This document shows positions 25,019 through 31,848 of a stretch of 31,982 nt of DNA, one piece after another (the first letter of the stretch is position 1; every line of letters begins with the position of its first letter). The translations under genes and the position numbers were made by a program. The stretch comes from JAUWMI01 sp964454265. GTDB lineage: Bacteria > Sumerlaeota > Sumerlaeia > MWCT01 > JAUWMI01. The notes under the pieces were generated by a model. The model was not told the DNA's origin. It saw only the letters and a list, made by a program, of their open reading frames with translations, and did not search any database. The stretch is taken from contig CAYVXD010000036.1 in NCBI GenBank assembly GCA_964454265.1, positions 1 to 31,982 of the forward strand, given 5' to 3'.

Positions 25019-26257
25019 CTATTTTATAATTGACGATGCGACAATGTTGCTTATGATCGCCCGCAGGCGTTTCACATCTCCTTTCTCATCCGGATGGTTA
25101 CGATTGGTCAACAGTATAATTGCGCACTTATCGCGTGGACTTAGCCAGAGCGACGTCCCGGTCCACCCCGTATGGCCGTACGATTCTGTGGAGAACAGGT
25201 CGCCCCGCAGATACGAGTATTGGGATTTAATATCCCAGCCCAGTCCTCTCACCTCATCATTGGCATTTATTTGTGGCGAGGTCATCGCCTTCACGGTGAG
25301 CGGGCTGAAGATGACACGCTTTTCATGGCGGCCACCGTTGAGTAGCATCTGGCAGAAGATTGCGAGATCATCGGCAGTCGAGAAAAGCCCGGCATGTCCC
25401 GACACCCCATTTTGAACCCACGCGTTTCCATCGTGTACCTCGCCGCGTAGAAACTTGCCATTACGCTTCTCTGTAGGTGCACAGCGCGGCTTCAGCGCTT
25501 CCGGAGGATTAAACATGGTATCCTTCATCCCCAGTGGTTGGAAAAGACGCTGCACGGCAACCTCGTCAAGCCCCATCTTGGTGACGCGTTCAATGATCTC
25601 GCCCAACAGGATGAATCCCAGATCACTGTAAATGAATTGCTCACCCGGCTTGGTACGCAGAGTCGTTTCGCAGATGTCTGCCACAATTTTCTGCCGCGCA
25701 TTGCCCTCTGGAAATTGCTCGTAGTAGCGCTTGAAGGGCGGCAGACCTGAGGTATGCGTCAGCAGATGCCGCAGCATTGTATTGTCTTTGTCCGCTCCCG
25801 TATATTCCGGGATGAATCGCGAAACCGGGTCATCCAGACGCAGCTTGCCATCCTGCACAAGCAGCATAATCATGGAAGTCGTGGCCACGACCTTGGTGAG
25901 CGACGCCATGTCGTATATTGTATCAATAGAGATCGCCTCCGGTTCAGGCTCAAGGGCCTTCAGTCCGAAAGCACTGCGATAGACAATATAGCCGTTGCGA
26001 AGCACAATCACTACTCCACCAGGAGCCTTCTTGTTCTGAATTGCCTCATCCATCGCCTCCTTGATATGCCGCAAATGATGACTCGACATCCCGACCTTCT
26101 CTGGCTTGGCACGCGGAAGCTTTGCAAAACTTCCTGCTGGCTGGAATGAAAATATTGCCGCAATCACGATCCACCAGACAAAAGGTGTTTTCCCATGGAT
26201 GGGAATTTGCCAAATCCTTTTCCCTGCGTTCATCCCTTGAGAATCTGTACGGTCCAC
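25019..26257 (-). CDS. Beta-lactamase-fold serine hydrolase (class C / PF00144 type)
   Basis: 412 residues from the GTG at 26255-26257, which has AGGAG 8 nt upstream; starts further upstream or downstream lack a well-spaced site. An N-terminal hydrophobic segment (about 27-46) indicates export. The serine-hydrolase core has SLTK (S-x-x-K) in MASLTKVVATTS, a Tyr motif YSDLG in place of YxN, and GHTGWTG in place of KTG. GVVIVLRNGYIVYR and LRHLLTHTSGLPP are typical of the esterase/D-aminopeptidase/AmpC-like family. These enzymes act on esters, D-amino-acid peptides or cell-wall fragments; the substrate is not inferable here. A DUF362 gene lies upstream on the same strand, with a transposase remnant in between. 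Confidence 0.88.
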   Translation of the reverse strand: MDRTDSQGMNAGKRIWQIPIHGKTPFVWWIVIAAIFSFQPAGSFAKLPRAKPEKVGMSSHHLRHIKEAMDEAIQNKKAPGGVVIVLRNGYIVYRSAFGLKALEPEPEAISIDTIYDMASLTKVVATTSMIMLLVQDGKLRLDDPVSRFIPEYTGADKDNTMLRHLLTHTSGLPPFKRYYEQFPEGNARQKIVADICETTLRTKPGEQFIYSDLGFILLGEIIERVTKMGLDEVAVQRLFQPLGMKDTMFNPPEALKPRCAPTEKRNGKFLRGEVHDGNAWVQNGVSGHAGLFSTADDLAIFCQMLLNGGRHEKRVIFSPLTVKAMTSPQINANDEVRGLGWDIKSQYSYLRGDLFSTESYGHTGWTGTSLWLSPRDKCAIILLTNRNHPDEKGDVKRLRAIISNIVASSIIK

Positions 26258-26325
26258 GAACCTTTCTCCTTTCTCATTATTTCCTTGCAATATAGGCTAT
26301 GTTCCAAATTGAAGTTCTTTGATGA

Positions 26326-26451
26326 CGGGTTTTCTCTATCCATCTCCCAGTTTACTGGATTGTCATGGATGTATCCTCTGAATTCGACATAACGTATAGG
26401 AACAGAATTGTTGTCAGCCTTGAGCAGAGCCAGGCGCTGCGTGCTGCTCAT
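26326..26451 (-). pseudogene. C-terminal remnant of a Y1/RAYT (IS200-like) transposase
   Basis: On the minus strand the frame around 26326-26397 reads RYVEFRGYIHDNPVNW followed by EMDRENP. Its xxYIxxNPVxWxxDxxNP pattern is characteristic of the C-terminal end of REP-associated tyrosine transposases and relatives. The catalytic HUH and Tyr motifs are absent and the fragment is under 45 codons long. It lies in the 190-nt gap between the DUF362 and serine-hydrolase genes and slightly overlaps the end of the former. It is probably a decayed insertion. The family call rests on pattern recognition only. Confidence 0.5.
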
Positions 26452-27581
26452 TTTACGACACTTTTTTCGGTCTGCTCCGCACGCACATAATTTTTCTGCG
26501 CGTACTGTCTGAAGAGTGCGCCCCATTTGGTCTGGAGAATCTGGCGGACGCGTTTCTTTCCTACAAACGGATACCAATAGACATCGTGATAGAGGCGCGA
26601 CGCGGCATAAGACCATGGGACGAGTGGGCTCTGGAGCAAAATCTTTTCAAATCGTTTGAGCGGGCCGTGATAAATCATCTTCTGGCCGCGGCTGGCAAAG
26701 GTATTCTGATCGCCGTGGAAGTGGAAGTTGACACCTGAGATGTCCGTGCCGACTATCTCGATCTCACGAGGATCGCCCACACCCAAACCATCTTCATGGG
26801 CGATTCGAATGAAATCCAGGCTGAGGGGATCGAACCCCTGCATTTTAGCGCTCACCGCATCAATAGCAACCTGATCCGCGCTGGCCAGGATAAAGTCTTT
26901 GACGTGAGGAATCATGGCGCGCGGGCCGGGCCCATCGCCTGCAATCGTGCCATCCATCACCGCAAAAATGCCAGTGTGAATCTCCTTTTGTATCATGAGC
27001 AAATCAACCAGTGTTTCGTGGATAACGCTGTGGGTCCAGTGGCGGCGCTCGGAGAGCAGTCCGCCGAAGGCGTTCTTCATTGCGCCAGTGATGGTCGTAA
27101 AGACGTGAGTCTTGACCGTAGGGAGCTGAATGATGTTTTTCCCGATGAAGAATTCCGGGATACGCACGCCATCCGGATAAATGGTATGCAGAACGCGGTA
27201 CTTTCCCTTAGGCTGATAGACCACCCACTTCACGGGCGGCTCGTAGAGATGCACGGGTTTCAGACCGTGTTTACGATCAACTGTATCAATGTGATTGCGT
27301 TTGATGCCGAGTTTGTCGTTCACCACCACGGTGCGATTATGGGCCGGGATGATCTGCTCGCGCGGGTAACCGGCCTTGATGAGCGCACTAACAACACCAT
27401 CGTACTGCCAGGGCGCTGTAGAGCACGCAGGATAGTAATGGTGCCACGAGATATTGACCTTCAGAAGCGTAGGAACATCCTTTTGCAAATGGCGTTCGAA
27501 TTCCGCGAGCTGCATCAGGCGCGCGTAGTCCTCAAGTATGCGGTCCGGCTCAGTTTTTAATACTGCCACTTTCGATTTCAT
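26448..27581 (-). CDS. DUF362 domain protein
   Basis: 377 residues from the ATG at 27579-27581, preceded by GGGAG with 6-nt spacing. DUF362 features are clear: VLKTEPDRILEDYARLMQLA at the N-terminus, VNISWHHYYP, the IQLPTVKTHVFTTITGAMKN segment, GGLLSERRHW and MDGTIAGDGPGPR. Many DUF362 proteins carry a C-terminal ferredoxin domain, but no CxxC cluster is present here, so this is the cluster-free form. No signal peptide is seen. The biochemical function of this family is not established, and the neighbours do not clarify it. The transposase remnant touches its 3' end. Confidence 0.87.
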   Translation of the reverse strand: MKSKVAVLKTEPDRILEDYARLMQLAEFERHLQKDVPTLLKVNISWHHYYPACSTAPWQYDGVVSALIKAGYPREQIIPAHNRTVVVNDKLGIKRNHIDTVDRKHGLKPVHLYEPPVKWVVYQPKGKYRVLHTIYPDGVRIPEFFIGKNIIQLPTVKTHVFTTITGAMKNAFGGLLSERRHWTHSVIHETLVDLLMIQKEIHTGIFAVMDGTIAGDGPGPRAMIPHVKDFILASADQVAIDAVSAKMQGFDPLSLDFIRIAHEDGLGVGDPREIEIVGTDISGVNFHFHGDQNTFASRGQKMIYHGPLKRFEKILLQSPLVPWSYAASRLYHDVYWYPFVGKKRVRQILQTKWGALFRQYAQKNYVRAEQTEKSVVK

Positions 27582-27753
27582 GCACGTCTCCCTGTAAGTC
27601 TAAAATTCAATGCCCTGCCAAATCATGGTCTAAGAAAATCTAACAAAAAGAAATATCAAATCTCGACGCCAGGAGGTAGACATGTCTACGGAGCAACTGG
27701 TGCGCCTCATACGTATAATTTGACAAGGGCTATCAATAACACATAATCCCCTT

Positions 27754-27812
27754 GTAGGGGCAGGTCTTGCGCCTGCCCTATGATTGTGGGCAACCACAAG
27801 GGTTGCCCCTAC
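27754..27812. repeat. Composite GTAGGGGC-family element (two hairpins)
   Basis: The outer ends GTAGGGGC (27754) and TTGCCCCTAC (27812) enclose a first hairpin, GGGGCAGG-TCTTGCG-CCTGCCC, and a second, GGGCAACC-ACAAG-GGTTGCCC. The first hairpin matches the beginning of the element at 12394-12478. It lies just downstream of ahbB. No T tract follows on the minus strand. Confidence 0.78.
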
Positions 27813-27834
27813 CATCTTCATTTTGATGCCCCCT

Positions 27835-28302
27835 CTAAAAAAATTGAAGACTCTCCTTTTTATATTCCTTTGTGCTGAGCAAGAGAAGGTAATCCTGAAT
27901 GCCAGTTTTCGCGACTATGGAACTGATCAGGCTATTGCATTCGGCTTCGCTCGCGCAATGAATCATGGCAAAAAGGTTATAGGGCCATTTATCCAACATT
28001 GCTCGTTCGTAGCAATGGGTGATCTCCGGGTACGAGGCCAGAAGCGCCCCGATTTCGTCCACGCGATCCACCGGCACGTTCCACACACTCATCACATTAT
28101 AGCTGCGCCCAACCTGCTGATGCCGAAGCACAGCGCCAATGCGCCGAATTACCCCATCGCGCTTCCACTCTTGGATCTTCTCAATCACTGCTTGCTCGGT
28201 AATGCCGACCGCTTCCGCAATTGCTACATAAGGAGTTAGCGAAAGCGGCAGATTCCCTTGCATCTCACGAATCAGGCGCTTATCCTGTAGTGAAAGCTTC
28301 AT
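27835..28302 (-). CDS. ahbB: Siroheme decarboxylase subunit AhbB (Lrp/AsnC-type)
   Basis: 155 residues. An N-terminal winged-helix region (about 1-60) is followed by an AsnC-like ligand-binding domain. AhbB-type features are RRIGAVLRHQQVGRSYNVM and ITHCYERAMLDKWPYNLFAMIH, which holds the conserved Tyr/Arg/His set of the heme-precursor site. AhbA and AhbB together convert siroheme to 12,18-didecarboxysiroheme in the alternative, radical-SAM-dependent heme pathway of anaerobes and archaea. The upstream gene is the partner subunit, ending 6 nt before this start. The later enzymes AhbC and AhbD are not in the window. NirD/L/G/H of heme d1 synthesis are close relatives, but no nir gene is present, so Ahb is preferred. 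Confidence 0.83.
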   Translation of the reverse strand: MKLSLQDKRLIREMQGNLPLSLTPYVAIAEAVGITEQAVIEKIQEWKRDGVIRRIGAVLRHQQVGRSYNVMSVWNVPVDRVDEIGALLASYPEITHCYERAMLDKWPYNLFAMIHCASEAECNSLISSIVAKTGIQDYLLLLSTKEYKKESLQFF

Positions 28303-28308
28303 ACAGCC

Positions 28309-28779
28309 TCAGACCTCGAAGTTGACTCGAATCTTAAAGGTCTTACGTGCTGGCAAAACAAGAGGGTCGTCAATGCCGGTGCGTGCACGAATCTCAGCGA
28401 TGGTCCTGGTCAACGCCTCTTGCGACTCTGCCGCCAGCGTAAACCAGAGGTTGTAGTGATGCGTTCGCTTGTAGTTGTGGCTGACCCCACGATAGGTGCT
28501 GATCTCCTCAGCCACAGCGTCAATGCGCTCCTCAGGCACGTGCATTGCAATCAGGGTGCTGGCAAAGCCGAGATGCTGCGTATCGAACACCGCGCCGAGT
28601 CGTTTAATCGTTCCATTGGCTTTGAGGCGTCTGACGCGCTGAAGCAGCTCCTGTTCCTCACACGATAGCTGCTGTGCCAGCTCAGCGTACGGCCGAGGGC
28701 AAACCGGGAAATCTTGCTGAATCGCATTCAGCAACGCTTTATCAAGCGAATTTAGCGCTGCATTATTCATCGTTGACAT
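28309..28779 (-). CDS. ahbA: Siroheme decarboxylase subunit AhbA (Lrp/AsnC-type)
   Basis: 156 residues with the same winged-helix plus AsnC-like layout as the downstream partner. The AhbA-type motif GVSHNYKRTHHYNLWFTL is present, as is IKRLGAVFDTQHLGFASTL. Together with AhbB it would form the decarboxylase heterodimer acting on siroheme. No ribosome binding site precedes either the ATG at 28777-28779 or the ATG three codons later. Instead a good promoter ends 11 nt before the start, so the mRNA is probably leaderless or nearly so. Which of the two paralogues is A and which is B rests on these motifs. Confidence 0.83.
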   Translation of the reverse strand: MSTMNNAALNSLDKALLNAIQQDFPVCPRPYAELAQQLSCEEQELLQRVRRLKANGTIKRLGAVFDTQHLGFASTLIAMHVPEERIDAVAEEISTYRGVSHNYKRTHHYNLWFTLAAESQEALTRTIAEIRARTGIDDPLVLPARKTFKIRVNFEV

Positions 28780-28790
28780 GATAATGCAGA

Positions 28791-28819
28791 ATATTATTGG
28801 CCACCCAAGGGGATGTCAA
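28791..28819 (-). promoter_or_regulatory. Strong sigma-70 promoter for ahbAB, close to the start codon
   Basis: On the minus strand a perfect TTGACA (28814-28819) is followed, after exactly 17 nt, by TAATAT (28791-28796). A transcript starting about 7 nt later would begin near 28784, leaving a leader of only about 4 nt before the ahbA ATG. This fits the lack of a ribosome binding site. Confidence 0.6.
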
Positions 28820-28869
28820 CTGGATTGTCCGGCCATGCTTAAAGTCTTTTCTTTTATCCGAATGGCGCT

Positions 28870-28897
28870 GTAGGGGCAATTCATGAATTGCTCCTAC
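28870..28897. repeat. GTAGGGGC-family palindrome, AATTCATGAATT core
   Basis: The arms are GTAGGGGC and GCTCCTAC (one mismatch) and the core is the perfect palindrome AATTCATGAATT. It lies in the 318-nt gap between ahbA and the oxidoreductase genes, which otherwise holds the next palindrome and the promoter-like sites listed here. Confidence 0.82.
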
Positions 28898-28951
28898 TTT
28901 TAATTGCCCAATCGATCCCCCACCAGCCACTGTCGGCACATGTTGACTGTT

Positions 28952-28978
28952 GTAGGGGCGAGGAAACCCCGCCCCTAC
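28952..28978. repeat. GTAGGGGC-family palindrome, GAGG-AAA-CCCC core
   Basis: Perfect outer arms GTAGGGGC/GCCCCTAC enclose an inner stem GAGG/CCCC with one mismatch and an AAA loop. This is the only copy with an unpaired loop rather than a continuous palindrome. Confidence 0.8.
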
Positions 28979-29026
28979 TTTCATTCAAAGCATGGGCGCC
29001 CTGCACGCTTAGTGTGATATAAAGTA

Positions 29027-29056
29027 TTGACAATGCCAGAATATTGGCCGTATCAG
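29027..29056 (+). promoter_or_regulatory. Possible promoter for the oxidoreductase operon
   Basis: TTGACA at 29027-29032 is a perfect -35 hexamer. The best -10 candidate is TATCAG at 29051-29056 with an 18-nt spacer, a poor match that sits inside an inverted repeat. A second weak pair, TTAAAC and TATTAA, runs into the start codon. Confidence 0.3.
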
Positions 29057-29068
29057 ATGTACTGATAC
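29050..29068. promoter_or_regulatory. Operator-like inverted repeat GTATCAG-N5-CTGATAC
   Basis: Perfect 7-bp arms, GTATCAG and CTGATAC, are separated by ATGTA. It lies 30 nt before the alpha-subunit start and overlaps the presumed -10 region, where a repressor would block transcription. The symmetry is seen; the regulator is unknown. Confidence 0.45.
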
Positions 29069-29097
29069 GTTAAACACGGCTAGCCTATGGCATATTA

Positions 29098-30174
29098 ATG
29101 CGTATGAATAACATGGTACCTGCGACGGAAAAAAAGCTGCTTATGAAGGGCAACGAAGCGATTGGCGAAGGCGCGGTGATCGCCGGTTGTCGTCACTATT
29201 TCGGGTATCCAATTACACCGCAAAACGAGCTGACAGCCTATATGTCGCGCCGCATGATGGATGTTGGCGGCACCTTTATTCAGAGCGAAAGCGAGCTGGC
29301 TGCAATTAACATGGTGCTTGGCGCTGCCGCAGCTGGCGCACGCGCTATGACCAGCTCGTCGAGTCCGGGCATCAGCCTTATGCAGGAAGGGATTTCATAT
29401 ATAGCTGGCCAGCAGTTACCCGCAGTGATTGTGAACGTGTCGCGCGGCGGGCCAGGGCTTGGAAGTATTGGCCCCGCGCAATCAGACTATTTTCAGGCTG
29501 TAAAAGGCGGAGGCCATGGCGATTATCACTGCATGGTGCTGGCTCCTTCGACTGTGCAGGAAATGACGGATTTTACAATTCTGGCGTTTGATCTTGCAGA
29601 TCGCTATCGGAATCCTGCATTGGTTCTCACGGATGGACTGCTGGGTCAGATGATGGAGCCTGTGGTGCTGCGGCAACCAGACCAGCGCAGACCCATTGAC
29701 AAGCCCTGGGCCCTGACCGGCTGCAAGGGGCGCCCTCCACATGAAATCAAATCACTCTACCTGGATCTTGATATGCTCGAGGCACTTAATCAGCGCCTGC
29801 AAGAAAAATATGCACGGATAGCCCAGGCCGAACGCCGGTGCGAGCACTTTATGACCGATGGGGCAAAGATTCTGCTCGTCGCTTATGGAATCGCAGCACG
29901 TATCTGTAAAGCAGCGGTTGTCACTGCTCGCTCAAACGGCCAGGCAGTCGGCCTGTTTCGTCCCATCACACTGTTTCCGTATCCAACGCCTGAGCTTCAG
30001 CAAGCGGCCAGGGGTGTCCAGGCAGTCCTGGTAGTTGAGATGAGCTGCGGGCAGATGGTTGAAGACGTTCGGCTCGCACTGGGTAATACAGTCCCAGTTT
30101 CATTTTACGGCCGAAGTGGGGGAAACGTCGTGGTCACCGAGGAAGTGCTTGCGCAGGTGCAAGAATTACTCTGA
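29098..30174 (+). CDS. vorB: 2-oxoacid:ferredoxin oxidoreductase alpha subunit (VorB-like)
   Basis: 358 residues. It starts in the style of VorB/PorA alpha subunits, with LLMKGNEAIGEGAVIAGCRHYFGYPITPQNEL, and continues with TFIQSESELAAINMVLGAAAAGARAMTSSSSPGISLMQEG and the VNVSRGGPGLGSIGPAQSDY segment. The C-terminal third has VAYGIAARICKAAV and a GLFRPITLFPYP motif. With the beta subunit it would decarboxylate a 2-oxoacid (branched-chain or similar) to an acyl-CoA, reducing ferredoxin. No gamma or delta subunit is encoded in the window. Several in-frame ATGs at 29098, 29104, 29113 and 29143 lack a clear ribosome binding site, so the start is uncertain within 15 codons. The substrate cannot be told from sequence alone. 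Confidence 0.88.
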   Translation: MRMNNMVPATEKKLLMKGNEAIGEGAVIAGCRHYFGYPITPQNELTAYMSRRMMDVGGTFIQSESELAAINMVLGAAAAGARAMTSSSSPGISLMQEGISYIAGQQLPAVIVNVSRGGPGLGSIGPAQSDYFQAVKGGGHGDYHCMVLAPSTVQEMTDFTILAFDLADRYRNPALVLTDGLLGQMMEPVVLRQPDQRRPIDKPWALTGCKGRPPHEIKSLYLDLDMLEALNQRLQEKYARIAQAERRCEHFMTDGAKILLVAYGIAARICKAAVVTARSNGQAVGLFRPITLFPYPTPELQQAARGVQAVLVVEMSCGQMVEDVRLALGNTVPVSFYGRSGGNVVVTEEVLAQVQELL

Positions 30175-30234
30175 TAGGGATGGGGTAAGGCCATTTTGGG
30201 GGGAGGCCTCTCTGTCGAGCCTGAAGGAGGCAGT

Positions 30235-30990
30235 ATGAAAACAGTCTTTGCGCGGCCTGAGAGTATGCAGCCCACGCCCATGCACTATTGTTCGGGATGC
30301 GGCCACGGAATTGTACATCGCCTGATAGCTGAAGTGATTGATGAGCTGGGTATGCGCGAGCGCACAGTTGCCGTGGCACCAGTCGGGTGTGCCGTAACAG
30401 CGTACAACTATTTTAATTTCGACGTCTGCGAGGCGCCGCACGGCCGCACGCCATGCGTGGCTACCGGGATAAAGCGCGTGCATCCGGGCAACCTTGTTTT
30501 CTCGTATCAAGGCGATGGGGATCTGGCAGCCATAGGCACCGGCGAAATCGTTCACACTGCTAATCGAGGGGAGCTCATTACCGTCATTTTCGTCAACAAT
30601 GGCACATATGGCATGACAGGAGGCCAGATGGCGCCAACTACCTTGCTCAAGCAAAAAACCGCTACTACTCACATGGGACGAGATGCCAAGCTGGCGGGGT
30701 ATCCTATAAAAATTTCCGAGATGCTCGCCATCACTCCGGGCAGCGCATATATTGTTCGTGGCGCCGTCAATTCTCCCAAGAATGTCCTCAAAGCAAAAAA
30801 ATACATTCGCACCGCGTTTCAGACCCAGCTGGATGGTCTAGGCTTCTCTCTGGTGGAACTCCTCTCCTCCTGTCCGGTCAACTGGCGCATCACGCCAACT
30901 CAGTCCAATCGTTACATTGACGAGGTCGTCACCAAGGAGTATCCCCTCGGCATTATTAAAGATGTTGGTAGACCGGCAGACGCCACGTGA
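30235..30990 (+). CDS. vorA: 2-oxoacid:ferredoxin oxidoreductase beta (TPP-binding) subunit
   Basis: 251 residues. The ATG at 30235 follows AAGGAGG with 4-nt spacing; an upstream in-frame start at 30196 lacks this site. Cluster cysteines are visible at C19 and C22 (CSGCGHG) and C52 (APVGC). The thiamine-diphosphate motif begins with GDGD (residues 93-96) and closes with the FVNNGTYGMTGGQ segment. Together these mark the beta subunit of the VorA/PorB/KorB type, which carries TPP and a 4Fe-4S cluster. It lies 60 nt downstream of the alpha gene in the same direction. A gamma subunit would normally help deliver electrons or the acyl group; none follows, and an ATPase activator gene comes next instead. 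Confidence 0.9.
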   Translation: MKTVFARPESMQPTPMHYCSGCGHGIVHRLIAEVIDELGMRERTVAVAPVGCAVTAYNYFNFDVCEAPHGRTPCVATGIKRVHPGNLVFSYQGDGDLAAIGTGEIVHTANRGELITVIFVNNGTYGMTGGQMAPTTLLKQKTATTHMGRDAKLAGYPIKISEMLAITPGSAYIVRGAVNSPKNVLKAKKYIRTAFQTQLDGLGFSLVELLSSCPVNWRITPTQSNRYIDEVVTKEYPLGIIKDVGRPADAT

Positions 30991-31098
30991 GACAAAAGAA
31001 CTAGCTCGCCTCACCGATATCTTACTCGCTCCTCCTGCTTGCATTAAATGAAATTGGCGGCTGCCTTTAGTAGAATAGAGCGTTAGGGAAAAAGTACT

Positions 31099-31848
31099 GT
31101 GATTTGTGGCGTTGATCTTGGAAGCCGCATGGTCAAGATTGCACTGAAGCGCGATGATGGAAGCTACATCTTCCACTCGTTCGATACGATATCCTTCTAC
31201 CGTAAGTACGGAAGATTGACTAGTGGGAAGCTCGCTATTGACCTGGCATCGCTTGGCCTGCCGCGTTTTGACAAGCTTCTGGCAACCGGATATGGCCGAT
31301 ATGCGATGCAGTTGAGCGGAGCAGAAATTCTTCCCGAGCCTAAAGCCCATACCCTGGGGGCTATTGCGGAGACTGGGCTGCGAGATTTCACACTGATTGA
31401 TATTGGTGGACAGGACACGAAGGTCGTCAAGGTGGTCCAGGGCAGGATGGTTGATTTTCAGACGAATGATAAATGCGCGGCGAGCAGCGGCCGCTATCTG
31501 GAGAACATGGCAGCAGCCCTGGACATCTCGCTTGACGAAATGGGTCAGCACTCTAAAGACCCTGCCATACTGAGCTCGACGTGCGCGGTGTTTGGTGAAT
31601 CAGAGGTTATTGGCTGCCTTGCCGAGGGCAAACCAATCGAGAGGATTTGCGCGGGTGTGAATTACTCTGTGGTGCGGCGCGTGATGCCTGATGTGCGGCG
31701 CATGCAAAGTGCACACTACATCTTGAGCGGTGGCGTTGGCCGCAACAACGCTGTACAACGCTTGCTCGAGCAGGAGCTACAGGCTAAAGTCATCGTGCCC
31801 CAGAACCACCTCTTCCTGGGTGCTATAGGGTGTTGCAACGCTGATTAG
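31099..31848 (+). CDS. BadF/BadG/HgdC-type ATPase, 2-hydroxyacyl-CoA dehydratase or benzoyl-CoA reductase activator
   Basis: 249 residues from a GTG at 31099 preceded by AGGG with 10-nt spacing. This is the usual length of a single-domain activator. The actin-like ATPase fold shows GVDLGS near the N-terminus, IDIGGQDTK in the middle and ILSGGVGRN near the C-terminus. The two cysteines that hold the 4Fe-4S cluster shared by the homodimer are present: C126 in NDKCAASSGR and C162 in STCAVFGESE. These activators use ATP hydrolysis to push a low-potential electron onto a dehydratase or reductase. The dehydratase subunits are not in the window but may follow beyond 31982. The preceding oxidoreductase would supply reduced ferredoxin. 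Confidence 0.9.
   Translation: MICGVDLGSRMVKIALKRDDGSYIFHSFDTISFYRKYGRLTSGKLAIDLASLGLPRFDKLLATGYGRYAMQLSGAEILPEPKAHTLGAIAETGLRDFTLIDIGGQDTKVVKVVQGRMVDFQTNDKCAASSGRYLENMAAALDISLDEMGQHSKDPAILSSTCAVFGESEVIGCLAEGKPIERICAGVNYSVVRRVMPDVRRMQSAHYILSGGVGRNNAVQRLLEQELQAKVIVPQNHLFLGAIGCCNAD

Noticed and set aside
26796..27560. Open frame of 254 codons antisense to the DUF362 gene
   Set aside because: It mirrors the well-supported DUF362 frame and has no independent features.
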